64,000 bases of DNA from Mesorhizobium loti (GTDB lineage: Bacteria > Pseudomonadota > Alphaproteobacteria > Rhizobiales > Rhizobiaceae). Below the pieces are notes generated by a model that had not been told where the DNA came from, did not search any database, and saw only the letters and a list, made by a program, of their open reading frames with translations. The number at the start of each line of letters is the position of its first letter. The stretch's first letter is position 1. Location: contig CP050293.1 in NCBI GenBank assembly GCA_014189435.1, forward strand, positions 3,477,001 to 3,541,000, written 5' to 3'. The translations under genes and the position numbers were made by a program. This document shows, piece by piece, positions 34,816-44,076 of the stretch.

Positions 34816-35508
34816 ATGACCATTCTGCTCTATGACCTCGTCGGACGCGACACCACACGTCCGTTCAGCCCGCATTGCTGGAAGGTAGCGATGGCGCTTG
34901 CCCACAAGGGGCTCGACATATCAACCGCGCCGACGCGCTTTCTCGAGGTGCCCGCCGTTGAAGGCGGCGTTTCGAAAACCATTCCGGTGATCCGGGACGG
35001 CGAGACGGTCGTCGCGGATTCCTTCGCCATCGCGCTCTATCTCGATGAAGCCTATCCGGACCGGCCGACGCTGTTTGGCGGTGAAGGCGGCAAGGCGATG
35101 GCGCGCTTCATCGAACGCTGGTCGCAACTGACCATCCATCCCTATGTGACCACCGCGGCGATCATGGACCTTCATGCCATGCAGGACACGGAAAACGCCG
35201 CCTATTTCCGCCAGAACCGGGAGCAGCGTCTCGGCAAGCGGCTGGAAGACGTGATGGCAGCCCGAGACGCCGGGCTCGGCACCTTCAGGGCCTCGCTGGA
35301 ACCCTTGCGTTCAACGCTCTTCTATCAGCCATTCATCGGCGGCGCGTCGCCACTGTTTGCCGACTATGTCGTCTTCGGCGCGCTGCAATGGGCGCGCATA
35401 GCCTCGCCTTACCAATTGCTCGACGACGGCGACGTGGTGGCGCAGTGGTTCGCCCGCTGCCTCGACCTGCATGGCGGGCTGGGACGAAAAGTGGCCGCGG
35501 CAGCGTGA
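34816..35508 (+). CDS. Glutathione S-transferase family protein (LigE/beta-etherase-like)
   Basis: 230 residues. The thioredoxin-fold N-terminus contains RPFSPHCWKVAMALAHKG, then the cis-Pro segment KTIPVIRDGETVVADSF, which binds glutathione; a helical C-terminal domain follows. The FSPxC arrangement resembles LigE/LigF-type beta-etherases, which open aryl ether bonds of lignin dimers, but this class is broad. Divergent from dinB. Substrate unknown. Confidence 0.82.
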   Translation: MTILLYDLVGRDTTRPFSPHCWKVAMALAHKGLDISTAPTRFLEVPAVEGGVSKTIPVIRDGETVVADSFAIALYLDEAYPDRPTLFGGEGGKAMARFIERWSQLTIHPYVTTAAIMDLHAMQDTENAAYFRQNREQRLGKRLEDVMAARDAGLGTFRASLEPLRSTLFYQPFIGGASPLFADYVVFGALQWARIASPYQLLDDGDVVAQWFARCLDLHGGLGRKVAAAA

Positions 35509-35586
35509 CCCTGCCCTTGCCGCAAGGCAGCACGAGGGTCGTCAATATCCTGCAAAAAGGGTCAGCCGCGAGGCGATAGCCGGGCC

Positions 35587-35847
35587 TTACTTGGCCGCCG
35601 CCTTCTTTGGCTTGCTGGCCTTCGTGGCAGCCTTTGCTTCCTTGGGAGCGGCTTTTGCCTTGCTGGCGCCAGCTGCCTTCTTGGTTGGCTTCTTGGCTGC
35701 CGACTTTCCCGCGGCATCCTCCTGGTCGACATCGGCCGCCGCCTGATGCCAATGACGCTCATGGTGTCCGGCCGGCTGTCCCTCTTGCAGCCAGATCTGA
35801 TGCGCGCGGTTGCGAATGCGTTCCTGACGATCGTCTGTCATGGTCAT
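35587..35847 (-). CDS. DUF2934 protein with Lys/Ala-rich tail
   Basis: 86 residues. The N-terminal domain [20 protein letters not shown], then [11 protein letters not shown], is DUF2934. The tail from about residue 45 is low complexity, built of Lys, Ala and Pro with repeated KKA blocks, resembling histone H1/AlgP-type DNA-binding tails. The ATG at 35847 has GGAGA 5 bases upstream. A very long open frame running on upstream to 37284 is a coding-strand shadow, not part of the gene. Possibly nucleoid-associated. Confidence 0.75.
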   Translation of the reverse strand: MTMTDDRQERIRNRAHQIWLQEGQPAGHHERHWHQAAADVDQEDAAGKSAAKKPTKKAAGASKAKAAPKEAKAATKASKPKKAAAK

Positions 35848-36117
35848 GTTGTCTCCATGCGGGCCGACTTCAGCGCGGCGCCGACACGCGAGTATAGCAA
35901 GCAAAGTCTCATATGGCAGCCATCCGATGTCAGCTTCGGGAGCGCAGAAGAGCGCAGCGGCCTGCCCTTCGCTATCGCTCCGGGCGTTCGTCGCTCGGAA
36001 AGCCAAGCAATTGGCTTTCCGTCCGCTCTGCGGACCACTCCTCACCCCTTGGCAATGGGCCGGGCGGCTTGTATAGAGCCCGCCACTCTCAGTTCCATTC
36101 ACAGACAAGGACGACCC

Positions 36118-36540
36118 ATGGCGCTCGAACGCACATTTTCCATGATCAAGCCGGACGCAACCCGGCGTAACCTCACCGGCGCCATCATCAGGATGCTGGA
36201 AGAGGCCGGCCTGCGCGTCATCGCCTCGCGCCGGGTCTGGATGAGCCGCCGCGAAGCTGAAGGCTTTTATGCCGTCCACAAGGATCGCCCGTTCTTCGGC
36301 GAGCTGGTTGAATTCATGTCGTCGGCACCGACAATCGTGCAGGTGCTGGAAGGCGAGAACGCCATTGCGCGCAACCGCGAAGTGATGGGCGCCACCAACC
36401 CGGCCAACGCTGCCGAAGGCACCATCCGCAAGGTGCATGCGCTGTCGATCGGCGAAAACTCGGTGCACGGCTCCGATGCGCCGGAGACCGCGGCAGAAGA
36501 GATCAAGTACTGGTTTTCGGACACCGAGATCGTCGGCTGA
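36118..36540 (+). CDS. ndk: Nucleoside diphosphate kinase
   Basis: 140 residues. Balances nucleoside triphosphate pools by phosphotransfer through a histidine. N-terminus [32 protein letters not shown]; the catalytic His is in [16 protein letters not shown]. The ATG at 36118 follows ACAAGGACGACCC, with AAGG as ribosome binding site. A rho-independent terminator ends the unit at 36566-36597. Confidence 0.97.
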   Translation: MALERTFSMIKPDATRRNLTGAIIRMLEEAGLRVIASRRVWMSRREAEGFYAVHKDRPFFGELVEFMSSAPTIVQVLEGENAIARNREVMGATNPANAAEGTIRKVHALSIGENSVHGSDAPETAAEEIKYWFSDTEIVG

Positions 36541-36565
36541 GCCGATAGTCCAGACCTTGGATTCC

Positions 36566-36597
36566 GTAAAAAGGCCGGCGTATCGCCGGTCTTTTTT
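36566..36597 (+). terminator. Rho-independent terminator of ndk
   Basis: GACCGGCG-type stem: ggccggcg (36573-36580), loop tat, cgccggtc, followed by six T. It begins about 25 bases after the ndk stop. Confidence 0.9.
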
Positions 36598-36687
36598 ATT
36601 GGCCGAACTATCGGGCCTCGCGTGCGAACCGCATGTACCAGGGTGAGATATGGAGCGTATACTGCCGAAAATGGAGCAGACCTCCGC

Positions 36688-37296
36688 ATGACCAGTGCCA
36701 TCCCGGGTTTCTTCCAAGGCACGGAGATGCCGAACAGCGGCTGGTGGGAGGCGCTGTGGCCCGACCCCGCCGCCGTGCTTTCGGCAACGGGGATCAAGCC
36801 CGGCATGGAGGTAATCGATCTCTGCTGCGGCGACGGCTGGTTCACGCTGCCGATCGCCAGAATAGCCCGCCATGTCGTGGCCATCGATATCGATGCCGAT
36901 CAGCTCGAAGCCGCCAGACGCAGGTTGGTCGAAAGCGGTGCGACGAATTGCGACTTTGTCGCGGGCGACGCCTATGAGCTTGCAAGGCTGGCGCCTCGAC
37001 CCGCCGACTTCATCTTCATGGCCAACGCCTTTCACGGCGTTCCGGACCGGCCGCGTCTGGCGCGCGCGGTGCGGGCGGCACTCAGCCCAGGCGGACGTCT
37101 CGCCATCGTCAACTGGCACCAGCACCCGCGCGAAACAACCATCGTCCAGGGCGAGCCTCGCGGACCGAAGACCGAATTGAGGCTGTCGCCGGAACAGACC
37201 GTAGCGGCCGCCGAGGCGGGAGGCCTCAGGCTTGCCGAACTGGTCGAGGTGCCGCCCTATCACTACGGCGCGGTGTTCGAACAAACGACGGTTTGA
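36688..37296 (+). CDS. SAM-dependent class I methyltransferase
   Basis: 202 residues. SAM-binding motif I EVIDLCCGDGWFTLPIA, motif II acidic residue in VVAIDIDADQL, later DFVAGDAYELA, and NAFHGVPDRPRLARAVRAAL before GGRLAIVNWH. The substrate is not predictable. GGAG lies about 12 bases upstream of the ATG at 36688. The last 46 codons (from 37158) fall inside a tandem duplication, so a second, headless copy of this gene end lies at 38241-38379. Confidence 0.87.
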   Translation: MTSAIPGFFQGTEMPNSGWWEALWPDPAAVLSATGIKPGMEVIDLCCGDGWFTLPIARIARHVVAIDIDADQLEAARRRLVESGATNCDFVAGDAYELARLAPRPADFIFMANAFHGVPDRPRLARAVRAALSPGGRLAIVNWHQHPRETTIVQGEPRGPKTELRLSPEQTVAAAEAGGLRLAELVEVPPYHYGAVFEQTTV

Positions 37297-38240
37297 GAGG
37301 CCCGCCGCCCCCCGCGGCGGGTTCTGGTCACTTCGGCTGACGATCTTTTACGTTCGCATGGGCGTTCGCTGCCGCCGTGTCGGTGGACGGTGTCTGAGTA
37401 TCGGCACCCGCAAATGGACTACCCTGCCCGGGCGCGAGATCGCCGCTGTGGCCAGCCTTGTTGGTCGTGAAGGGATGGCCATCGGTGCTGAGGCCATGCT
37501 GAAGGGCGTTGAACAGATGGTCGTCCGCCGTCGCAAGGCCGGTAAGAGCAAGGAACGATACGCCTGTGGCAGCAAGGATAGGCGCGTGCGTTTTCATCTC
37601 TGGACTCCTTTGAGTTAAGCCAGAACGAGCCGCAGCAGGTCTGGCGGCTTCAACGAAGGGATATTCGAAAATATCCCTTTTGCCTTGCCCGCCATGTCTG
37701 AGAGAAACGCCTCTCTTGTCCGAATTATTCCGGAAAAGTGTTGGCGATCCAAATACGCGCTGGACTAGCTCGCGGCGCTAAGGCGCAGGATCTCGCGGCC
37801 GTCCTTGTCTGATATGACGAGCTTGCCGGCATCGACCCTGTACGACGCGGCCTTGGCCAATGCATCGAACAGCGCCTTTTCCTCGGCCATCACCTCCGGC
37901 GCGCAGGCCTTGTAGGTCGAGCCGATGTCGCTGATCGCGATTGCCTGGCCATCGACCTTGGCGGTGGCGAAATAGCTGTTGCAGGGGCCGCTGCCGCCTG
38001 CCTTGCCGGCCTCGCTGACCCTGAACGTCGCTTGCGGGGCGGTGATGGCGCCGATGCCGTCGACAAAGTCGACCAGCCAGAGCTGGTCAAAGACGGAAAC
38101 CGTCGGCTCGGCGCCCGGCGTCACCATCTTCAGCATGATGGTCTGCGGCACGTCGCTCAGCGGATCGACCTGATGGCGCATATCGGAGATGAACAGGAGC
38201 TTGTCGTCGACGGTGATGCGGGCTTGCAGCGCATAAGTCA
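37158..38240. repeat. 1,083-bp perfect tandem duplication, copy 1
   Basis: From tcgcggaccg at 37158 to agtca at 38240; the same sequence follows immediately at 38241-39323. The dinucleotide TC occurs at all three breakpoints (37158, 38241, 39324), consistent with a microhomology or slippage event. It contains the 3' end of the methyltransferase gene, the 89-residue exported protein gene and the 3' part of the YscW/META gene. Proteins encoded by both copies are identical. Confidence 0.95.
37328..37597 (-). CDS. Small exported protein of unknown function, copy 1 (89 aa)
   Basis: Signal peptide MKTHAPILAATGVSFLALTG with ATA before mature ADDHLFNALQHGLS. The mature part is polar and low in complexity: DGHPFTTNKAGHSGD, then GSPFAGADTQTPSTDT. 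GGAG in ggagtccagagATG-type spacing (agtccagag) precedes the start at 37597. The gene is present twice because of the 1,083-bp duplication (other copy 38411-38680, identical). I do not recognise a family. Confidence 0.7.
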   Translation of the reverse strand: MKTHAPILAATGVSFLALTGLATADDHLFNALQHGLSTDGHPFTTNKAGHSGDLAPGQGSPFAGADTQTPSTDTAAANAHANVKDRQPK

Positions 38241-38241
38241 T
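37765..38241 (-). pseudogene. YscW/META-domain protein gene, 5'-truncated duplicate
   Basis: Carries the C-terminal 159 codons of the gene at 38848-39612, from MTYALQARITVDDKLL onward, with the META domain complete. The signal peptide and first half of the YscW domain are missing because the duplication breakpoint lies at 38240/38241. Upstream the frame runs into antisense methyltransferase sequence. The ATG of MTYAL could in principle start translation, but no ribosome binding site is evident and the product would lack export. Confidence 0.85.
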
Positions 38242-38379
38242 CGCGGACCGAAGACCGAATTGAGGCTGTCGCCGGAACAGACCGTAGCGGCCGCCGAGGC
38301 GGGAGGCCTCAGGCTTGCCGAACTGGTCGAGGTGCCGCCCTATCACTACGGCGCGGTGTTCGAACAAACGACGGTTTGA
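38241..38379 (+). pseudogene. Methyltransferase 3' end fragment (duplicate)
   Basis: 45 codons plus stop identical to the end of the methyltransferase gene (from GPKTELRLSPEQTVAAAEAG to the stop). It has no start or catalytic domain; created by the tandem duplication. Confidence 0.85.
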
Positions 38380-38410
38380 GAGGCCCGCCGCCCCCCGCGG
38401 CGGGTTCTGG

Positions 38411-38680
38411 TCACTTCGGCTGACGATCTTTTACGTTCGCATGGGCGTTCGCTGCCGCCGTGTCGGTGGACGGTGTCTGAGTATCGGCACCCGCAAATGG
38501 ACTACCCTGCCCGGGCGCGAGATCGCCGCTGTGGCCAGCCTTGTTGGTCGTGAAGGGATGGCCATCGGTGCTGAGGCCATGCTGAAGGGCGTTGAACAGA
38601 TGGTCGTCCGCCGTCGCAAGGCCGGTAAGAGCAAGGAACGATACGCCTGTGGCAGCAAGGATAGGCGCGTGCGTTTTCAT
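38411..38680 (-). CDS. Small exported protein of unknown function, copy 2 (89 aa)
   Basis: Identical to 37328-37597 in coding sequence and leader, as part of the tandem duplication. Signal peptide then polar mature region starting ADDHLFNALQ. If exported and expressed, gene dosage is doubled. Function unknown. Confidence 0.7.
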   Translation of the reverse strand: MKTHAPILAATGVSFLALTGLATADDHLFNALQHGLSTDGHPFTTNKAGHSGDLAPGQGSPFAGADTQTPSTDTAAANAHANVKDRQPK

Positions 38681-38847
38681 CTCTGGACTCCTTTGAGTTA
38701 AGCCAGAACGAGCCGCAGCAGGTCTGGCGGCTTCAACGAAGGGATATTCGAAAATATCCCTTTTGCCTTGCCCGCCATGTCTGAGAGAAACGCCTCTCTT
38801 GTCCGAATTATTCCGGAAAAGTGTTGGCGATCCAAATACGCGCTGGA

Positions 38848-39612
38848 CTAGCTCGCGGCGCTAAGGCGCAGGATCTCGCGGCCGTCCTTGTCTGATATGA
38901 CGAGCTTGCCGGCATCGACCCTGTACGACGCGGCCTTGGCCAATGCATCGAACAGCGCCTTTTCCTCGGCCATCACCTCCGGCGCGCAGGCCTTGTAGGT
39001 CGAGCCGATGTCGCTGATCGCGATTGCCTGGCCATCGACCTTGGCGGTGGCGAAATAGCTGTTGCAGGGGCCGCTGCCGCCTGCCTTGCCGGCCTCGCTG
39101 ACCCTGAACGTCGCTTGCGGGGCGGTGATGGCGCCGATGCCGTCGACAAAGTCGACCAGCCAGAGCTGGTCAAAGACGGAAACCGTCGGCTCGGCGCCCG
39201 GCGTCACCATCTTCAGCATGATGGTCTGCGGCACGTCGCTCAGCGGATCGACCTGATGGCGCATATCGGAGATGAACAGGAGCTTGTCGTCGACGGTGAT
39301 GCGGGCTTGCAGCGCATAAGTCATCTGCGACCGGATGACGGAAGGGTCGAATTTGATCTCGAAGCTGATCGGCACCTGGCCGGCCGGCTTCACTTTCTGC
39401 TCGCCGATGATGGTGGCCGGCGCATCGGCCAGCGACACATCGGCAAGCTGGACGGAGAGCACGGCGCTGGGCGGCAAGGCGATGCGCTCGCGATAGATCA
39501 CCTCGCCCCTCACGGAATTTTCGGCGGCAACAGATAGTTCCGGCACGGCCAATATGCCGACGACCAGAGGCACGAAACCGAAGACGAAGAACTCCGCGAT
39601 CCTGTCGAGCAT
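38848..39612 (-). CDS. YscW-type (YbaY-like) lipoprotein-chaperone domain plus META domain protein, intact copy
   Basis: 254 residues. N-terminal signal/anchor MLDRIAEFFVFGFVPLVVG; then a YscW/YbaY-type beta-sandwich around residues 40-130 (GEVIYRERIALPPSAVLSVQ, then ADAPATIIGEQ); then a META (HslJ-like) domain with GSGPCNSYFATAKVDG and STYKACAPEVMAEEKA holding two conserved Cys. It is likely periplasmic or envelope-associated; HslJ-like proteins are linked to stress and novobiocin resistance in E. coli. GGGAG precedes the start at 39612. The 3' portion is duplicated at 37765-38241. Confidence 0.82.
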   Translation of the reverse strand: MLDRIAEFFVFGFVPLVVGILAVPELSVAAENSVRGEVIYRERIALPPSAVLSVQLADVSLADAPATIIGEQKVKPAGQVPISFEIKFDPSVIRSQMTYALQARITVDDKLLFISDMRHQVDPLSDVPQTIMLKMVTPGAEPTVSVFDQLWLVDFVDGIGAITAPQATFRVSEAGKAGGSGPCNSYFATAKVDGQAIAISDIGSTYKACAPEVMAEEKALFDALAKAASYRVDAGKLVISDKDGREILRLSAAS

Positions 39613-39739
39613 GACCATCTCCCTTGCCCCGGGCCGCCAGTCCCCGGACTGCCAGTGCCCCGGACTGCCAAAGCCCAAACTGACCAGCCGCGCTCAATTG
39701 GCCAAAGGATTGCGGTCAATGCATGGCTGCGACGGTATT

Positions 39740-40216
39740 TTAGTCCGACGATTTCCAGCGGCCGGCCGCCTCGTCGTCGGCCTCCTTGGCCTCGACCCAG
39801 CCGCCCTCGGAGCCGTCAGCGCGATGCTCCTTCTTCCAGAAAGGCGCGCGCGATTTCAAATAGTCCATGAGAAAGTTCGCCGCCTCGAACGCCGCCTGGC
39901 GATGCGCCGAGGCGGTCACCACCAGCACGATGTTCTCGCCGGGCGCGATCTTGCCGTGGCGGTGGATCGCGGTGAGGCCCTGCAACGGCCAGCGCTGAAC
40001 CGCTTCAGCAGCAATGCGGGCGATTTCTGCTTCGGCCATGCCGGGATAATGCTCGAGCTCGAGCGCCGACAAGGTGCCCTGCTCGTCCCGGCAAAGGCCG
40101 GAGAAAGAAACCACCGCGCCGATATCGGCGCGACCTTGGGTCAGCCTGGCGATCTCGACGGCGACGTCAAAATCTTGGCGCTGAATGCGCACGACAGGTA
40201 CGACCGCGCCGGTCAC
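39740..40216 (-). CDS. moaE: Molybdopterin synthase catalytic subunit
   Basis: 158 residues, GTG start. With MoaD converts precursor Z (cPMP) to molybdopterin. Motifs: GAVVSFSGLCRDE, LELEHYPGMAEAEI, AIHRHGKIAPGENIVLV, and PFWKKEHRADGSEGGWVEA with the active-site lysines. It begins one base after the moaD stop. The charged tail is short. Third gene of the pgsA-moaD-moaE run. Confidence 0.95.
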   Translation of the reverse strand: MTGAVVPVVRIQRQDFDVAVEIARLTQGRADIGAVVSFSGLCRDEQGTLSALELEHYPGMAEAEIARIAAEAVQRWPLQGLTAIHRHGKIAPGENIVLVVTASAHRQAAFEAANFLMDYLKSRAPFWKKEHRADGSEGGWVEAKEADDEAAGRWKSSD

Positions 40217-40217
40217 G

Positions 40218-40475
40218 TCAGCCCCCGGTCATCGGCGGGAACAGCGCAATCTCGCGCGCGCCTGCAATCTTCTCGCCGTGCTCGACATGTTCCTGGTTGA
40301 TGGCGACGCGGATCACGTCGGGATATTGCAGCGCATGCTCGTAGCCCTCGCCGCGCGATTTCAGCCAGCGCAGAAGATCGGCGACCGTCTCGATGCCGGC
40401 AGGCAAGTCGACGTCTTCCTCAGGCATGCCGATGCGTTCGCGCACCCAGGCAAAATAGATGAGCCGGGTCGTCAT
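40218..40475 (-). CDS. moaD: Molybdopterin synthase sulfur carrier subunit
   Basis: 85 residues, ubiquitin-like. It ends in FPPMTGG; the C-terminal Gly-Gly is thiocarboxylated and donates sulfur. LIYFAWVRERIG and ADLLRWLKSRG are typical of the alphaproteobacterial form. Placed one base after the pgsA stop and one base before moaE, so the three are surely cotranslated. Confidence 0.95.
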   Translation of the reverse strand: MTTRLIYFAWVRERIGMPEEDVDLPAGIETVADLLRWLKSRGEGYEHALQYPDVIRVAINQEHVEHGEKIAGAREIALFPPMTGG

Positions 40476-40476
40476 C

Positions 40477-41073
40477 TCACTCGTCCATGATGTGCTTGAG
40501 GCCGGCGCGGAAATAATCGTAGCCGGTGTAGAGCGTGACCAGGGCCGCTATCCACAGCAGCACCAGCCCGGTCTGGGTGGTCAGCGGGAAGATCTTGTCG
40601 CCGGCAGGCCCAGCCAACAGGAAGGCGATGGCGACCATCTGGATCGCTGTCTTCCATTTTGCCAGCTGCGTCACCGGCACCGAGACTTTCAGCGCCGCCA
40701 GATATTCGCGCAGACCCGAGACGAGGATTTCGCGGCACAGTATGATGATCGCCGCCCACAGCGACCATCCGGCGATGCCGGCATGACGGTCGGTGTCCGC
40801 GGCCAGCAGCAGCAGGCAGGTGGCGACCAGCAGCTTGTCGGCGATCGGGTCGAGCATCTTGCCGATGTTGGAGGTCTGCTGCCAGGCGCGCGCCAGGTAG
40901 CCGTCCAGATAGTCGGTGATCGAGGCGAGCAGGAAGATGATCAGCGCCGACCAGCGGGCGAAGTCGCTCGACTTCAGATGTCCTTCGAGAAAAAAGCACA
41001 GCACCACCAGCGGCACCGCGACGATGCGGGCGTAGGTGAGCATATTGGGCAGGTTGAACGCGCGCTTGGCCAT
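40477..41073 (-). CDS. pgsA: CDP-diacylglycerol--glycerol-3-phosphate 3-phosphatidyltransferase
   Basis: 198 residues. First committed step to phosphatidylglycerol and cardiolipin. The signature D-x2-DG-x2-AR-x8-G-x3-D-x3-D reads DYLDGYLARAWQQTSNIGK followed by MLDPIADK. N-terminus FNLPNMLTYARIVAVPLVVL. About five membrane helices. It is downstream of uvrC as in many bacteria (uvrC-pgsA-moaD-moaE). Confidence 0.95.
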   Translation of the reverse strand: MAKRAFNLPNMLTYARIVAVPLVVLCFFLEGHLKSSDFARWSALIIFLLASITDYLDGYLARAWQQTSNIGKMLDPIADKLLVATCLLLLAADTDRHAGIAGWSLWAAIIILCREILVSGLREYLAALKVSVPVTQLAKWKTAIQMVAIAFLLAGPAGDKIFPLTTQTGLVLLWIAALVTLYTGYDYFRAGLKHIMDE

Positions 41074-41180
41074 ATCCGGGGAACTCTTTCTGCCTGCCTA
41101 CTCAAATCAGAAGCGAATGTGGGGGGTCAACAGGCTAGAATCGATTGGCCAGCCGAAAATACCCGAATCCGTCTAACCTG

Positions 41181-41233
41181 TGATGCATGTCGTTGTCCCA
41201 AAACCGCTGCGCACTTTTGGGCGACATGCATCA
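41181..41233. repeat. Palindromic intergenic repeat (copy C) overlapping the uvrC stop
   Basis: Perfect 12-base arms TGATGCATGTCG (41181-41192) and CGACATGCATCA (41222-41233) around cccaaaaccgctgcgcactttt. The right arm contains the uvrC stop codon (TGA on the minus strand, 41231-41233), so the repeat starts with the stop itself. Confidence 0.9.
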
Positions 41234-43315
41234 GCTCTCGTGGAAATGATTGTAGACCAGTTTGGCGACCTGTTCGGAAATACCGTCGACTTTCCTCAAA
41301 TCCTCGATGGCGGCGCGGCTGACCGCCTTGGCGGTTCCGAATGCAAGCAGCAGCGCGCGCTTGCGGCCGGGACCGATACCGCTGATCTCGTCGAGCGGGC
41401 TCTTGACCATCTCCTTCTTGCGGCGCGCGCGGTGCGAGCCGATGGCGAAACGGTGGACCTCGTCTCGCAGGCGCTGGACGAAATAGAGCACGGGATCGCG
41501 GACCGGCAGCGAAAACGAATCCCGTCCCCTGACGAAGAAGCGCTCGCGGCCGGCATCGCGGTCCTGGCCCTTGGCGATGCCGATCGCCACCACCCGGTCC
41601 TCGATGCCGAGATCCGAGAGGATCTTGCGCACCGCCGTCATCTGGCCCTGGCCACCGTCGATCAAGATGACGTCGGGCCAGGCCGGGAAGCTGCCGGAGA
41701 TATCGTCTTCGATATCATCGCCCGCTTCGGCTGCCGTCACCTCGCCTGCCGCCGCATCGCTGGCAACGGCAACATCGCCATGCTCCTTGAGCAGCCGCGA
41801 AAACCGCCGCTCCATCACCTCGCGCATCATGCCGAAATCGTCGCCAGGCGTGATCTCGGTCGAACGGATGTTGAATTTTCTGTACTGGTTTTTGACAAAG
41901 CCTTCCGGCCCGGCGACGACCATCGCGCCGACGGCGTTGGTGCCCATGATGTGCGAGTTATCATAGACCTCGATGCGCACCGGCGGCTTGGCCAGGCCGA
42001 AGGTTTCGGCGAAACCGGCAAGCAGGCGTCCTTGTGTAGACGTTTCGGCCAACCGGCGTCCGAGCGCCTCGCGGGCATTCTGCAGGGCGTTGTCGGTCAA
42101 ATCCTTCTTTTCGCCACGCTGCGGCACGGAGATCGCGACCTTGCGGCCGGCGCGGGTGGAGAGCGCCTCGGCCAGCAGCTCCTGATCCTCGACGCCATGC
42201 GACAGAAGGATGGTCCGCGGTGTCGGCTTGTCGTCATAGAACTGCGCCAGGAACGAACCCAACACCTCGGCTGCTTCCAACGCCGGATCGGCCTTGGGGA
42301 AATAAGCGCGGTTGCCCCAGTTCTGACCGGTGCGGAAGAAGAACACCTGGATACAGACCTGGCCGCCTTCCTGATGGATGGCGAAAACATCGGCCTCGTC
42401 GACGGTCGCCGGATTGATGCCCTGGTGGCTCTGCACATGCGACAGGGCCGCAAGTCGATCGCGATAGATGGCGGCGCGCTCGAAATCGAGAGCTTCCGAC
42501 GCCTGCTGCATGGCGGCCGAGATTTCCGTCTTAACCTTCTGGCTGCGACCGGACAAAAAGTCCTTCGCCTCGCCGACCAGCTCGGCATAGTCCTGGTGCG
42601 AGACCTCGCCGGTACAGGGGCCGGCGCAGCGCTTGATCTGATACAACAGGCACGGCCGCGTGCGGTTCTCGTAAAAAGAGTTGGTGCAGCTGCGCAGCAG
42701 AAAGGCGCGCTGCAGCGAATTGATGGTGCGGCCGACGGCGCCAGCCGACGCGAAGGGGCCGAAATAGTCGCCTTTGCGCGAGCGTGCGCCGCGATGCTTG
42801 TAGATGCCGGGCGAGACATGGTCGCCGGTCAAAAGAATATAGGGAAACGACTTGTCGTCGCGCATCAGCACATTGAATCGCGGCCGCAAGCGCTTGATAA
42901 GATTGGCTTCGAGCAGCAGCGCTTCGATCTCGGTGCGGGTGACGACGAACTCCATCGTCGACGTCTCGCGCACCATGCGGCCGATGCGGGTGGTGTGGAA
43001 GCGGCCTTGCGCATAGTTGGTGACGCGCTTCTTCAGGCTGCGCGCCTTGCCGACATAGAGCACGTCGCCGGCGGCGTTCATCATGCGGTAGACGCCGGGC
43101 GCGTTGGGCAGCCGCTTGACCAGCGTCTGGATCACCTCGGCGCCGATCATGCCTTCCGCGTCGCCGGCATGCGGCGTCCAGTCGATGGCTGTGAAGGCGA
43201 CATCGGGGCCGGCCGGCTCGACGATCTCCTCGACCGCCTCGTCCTCGAGGTCGATATCGGGGGGCAGATCGTCGGCGCCGCCGCGCGGCTTGTTTTTGTG
43301 GTCTACAGGACTCAT
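41231..43315 (-). CDS. uvrC: Excinuclease ABC subunit C
   Basis: 694 residues. Makes both incisions in nucleotide excision repair. N-terminal GIY-YIG nuclease: [20 protein letters not shown]; cysteine-containing region [18 protein letters not shown] motif; C-terminal RNase H-like nuclease with [18 protein letters not shown] and [11 protein letters not shown]; and a tandem helix-hairpin-helix end ([14 protein letters not shown]). The start at 43315 (MSPVDHKNK) overlaps the stop of the SDR gene (ATGA), fixing the operon. The final stop lies in a palindromic repeat. Confidence 0.96.
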   Translation of the reverse strand: MSPVDHKNKPRGGADDLPPDIDLEDEAVEEIVEPAGPDVAFTAIDWTPHAGDAEGMIGAEVIQTLVKRLPNAPGVYRMMNAAGDVLYVGKARSLKKRVTNYAQGRFHTTRIGRMVRETSTMEFVVTRTEIEALLLEANLIKRLRPRFNVLMRDDKSFPYILLTGDHVSPGIYKHRGARSRKGDYFGPFASAGAVGRTINSLQRAFLLRSCTNSFYENRTRPCLLYQIKRCAGPCTGEVSHQDYAELVGEAKDFLSGRSQKVKTEISAAMQQASEALDFERAAIYRDRLAALSHVQSHQGINPATVDEADVFAIHQEGGQVCIQVFFFRTGQNWGNRAYFPKADPALEAAEVLGSFLAQFYDDKPTPRTILLSHGVEDQELLAEALSTRAGRKVAISVPQRGEKKDLTDNALQNAREALGRRLAETSTQGRLLAGFAETFGLAKPPVRIEVYDNSHIMGTNAVGAMVVAGPEGFVKNQYRKFNIRSTEITPGDDFGMMREVMERRFSRLLKEHGDVAVASDAAAGEVTAAEAGDDIEDDISGSFPAWPDVILIDGGQGQMTAVRKILSDLGIEDRVVAIGIAKGQDRDAGRERFFVRGRDSFSLPVRDPVLYFVQRLRDEVHRFAIGSHRARRKKEMVKSPLDEISGIGPGRKRALLLAFGTAKAVSRAAIEDLRKVDGISEQVAKLVYNHFHES

Positions 43316-44076
43316 TCCGCCATGCCTGTCACATCGGGCGTCTGCCACGCAAGATGCTGGCCGCCATCAAGCGCAATCATCTGGCCGGTGACCGAGCGCG
43401 CTTCCCAGAGATAGCGGATCGTGGCGCCGAATTCCGGCAATTCCGGGCCGCGCTTGAGGATCAAGCCATCGACTTGGGCAGCAAAATCGCTGTCGTCCTG
43501 GCGCGCGTTCTTCAAGGTCGGTCCCGGGCCGATGGCATTGACGCGGATGCGAGGACCGAGCGATTGCGCCATCATCTGGGTGGCCGTCCACAGTGTCGAC
43601 TTGGAAAGCGCGTAGGAGAAATAGCGCGGTGTCGGCCGCCAGACGCGCTGATCGATCATATTGACGATCAGGCCCACCTGCCCTTCCGGCAACGCCCGGG
43701 CGAAATTCTGCGCCAGCAGCGCCGGCGCCTTCACATGAACGGCAAAGTGCCGATCCCAGGCCCGCCAGTCGAAATCCAGAACCGAATCGTCCTCGAACAG
43801 CGACGCATTGTTGACCAGCAGCGAGAGCGGTCCGAGCGCTGCTTGCGCCTGGCCGACGAGGTCGCTGACGGCACCCATATCGGTCAGGTCGGCGGCGATC
43901 ACCGCGGCGCGGCCGCCGCCGGCGTTGATTGCGGCAGCCAACGCATCGGCCTCGACACGCGAGCGATTGCAATGGATGGCGACGGCAAAACCGTGGGCGG
44001 CGAGATCCTCGACGATTGCCCGACCGATCCGTTTGGCCCCGCCCGTCACCAGCGCCGTGGCAGTGGCTATGCTCAT
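43312..44076 (-). CDS. Short-chain dehydrogenase/reductase, pteridine-reductase-like
   Basis: 254 residues. NADP-type glycine motif [21 protein letters not shown], and active-site Tyr/Lys in YFSYALSKS. Where ordinary SDRs have Ser, the segment [12 protein letters not shown] has Asp, the pattern of PTR1 and FolM, which reduce dihydropterins. So reduction of a pterin or dihydromonapterin is plausible; a general SDR role is the alternative. Directly upstream of and overlapping uvrC. Confidence 0.82.
   Translation of the reverse strand: MSIATATALVTGGAKRIGRAIVEDLAAHGFAVAIHCNRSRVEADALAAAINAGGGRAAVIAADLTDMGAVSDLVGQAQAALGPLSLLVNNASLFEDDSVLDFDWRAWDRHFAVHVKAPALLAQNFARALPEGQVGLIVNMIDQRVWRPTPRYFSYALSKSTLWTATQMMAQSLGPRIRVNAIGPGPTLKNARQDDSDFAAQVDGLILKRGPELPEFGATIRYLWEARSVTGQMIALDGGQHLAWQTPDVTGMAE

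Larger units (their letters stand above)
38241..39323. repeat. 1,083-bp perfect tandem duplication, copy 2
   Basis: Exact repeat of 37158-38240. Sequence unique to this side resumes at tctgcgaccgg (39324). This copy keeps the intact exported-protein gene and joins the original 5' end of the YscW/META gene. Confidence 0.95.

Noticed and set aside
35587..37284. Minus-strand open frame of 565 codons
   Set aside because: Only its last 86 codons (DUF2934) look real; the rest is antisense to ndk and the methyltransferase.
37765..38367. A 200-residue protein beginning MFEHRAVVIGRH
   Set aside because: Its first 40 residues are antisense methyltransferase joined to the truncated META gene by the duplication breakpoint.
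41180..43414. Plus-strand open frame of 744 codons
   Set aside because: Antisense of uvrC; no family features of its own.
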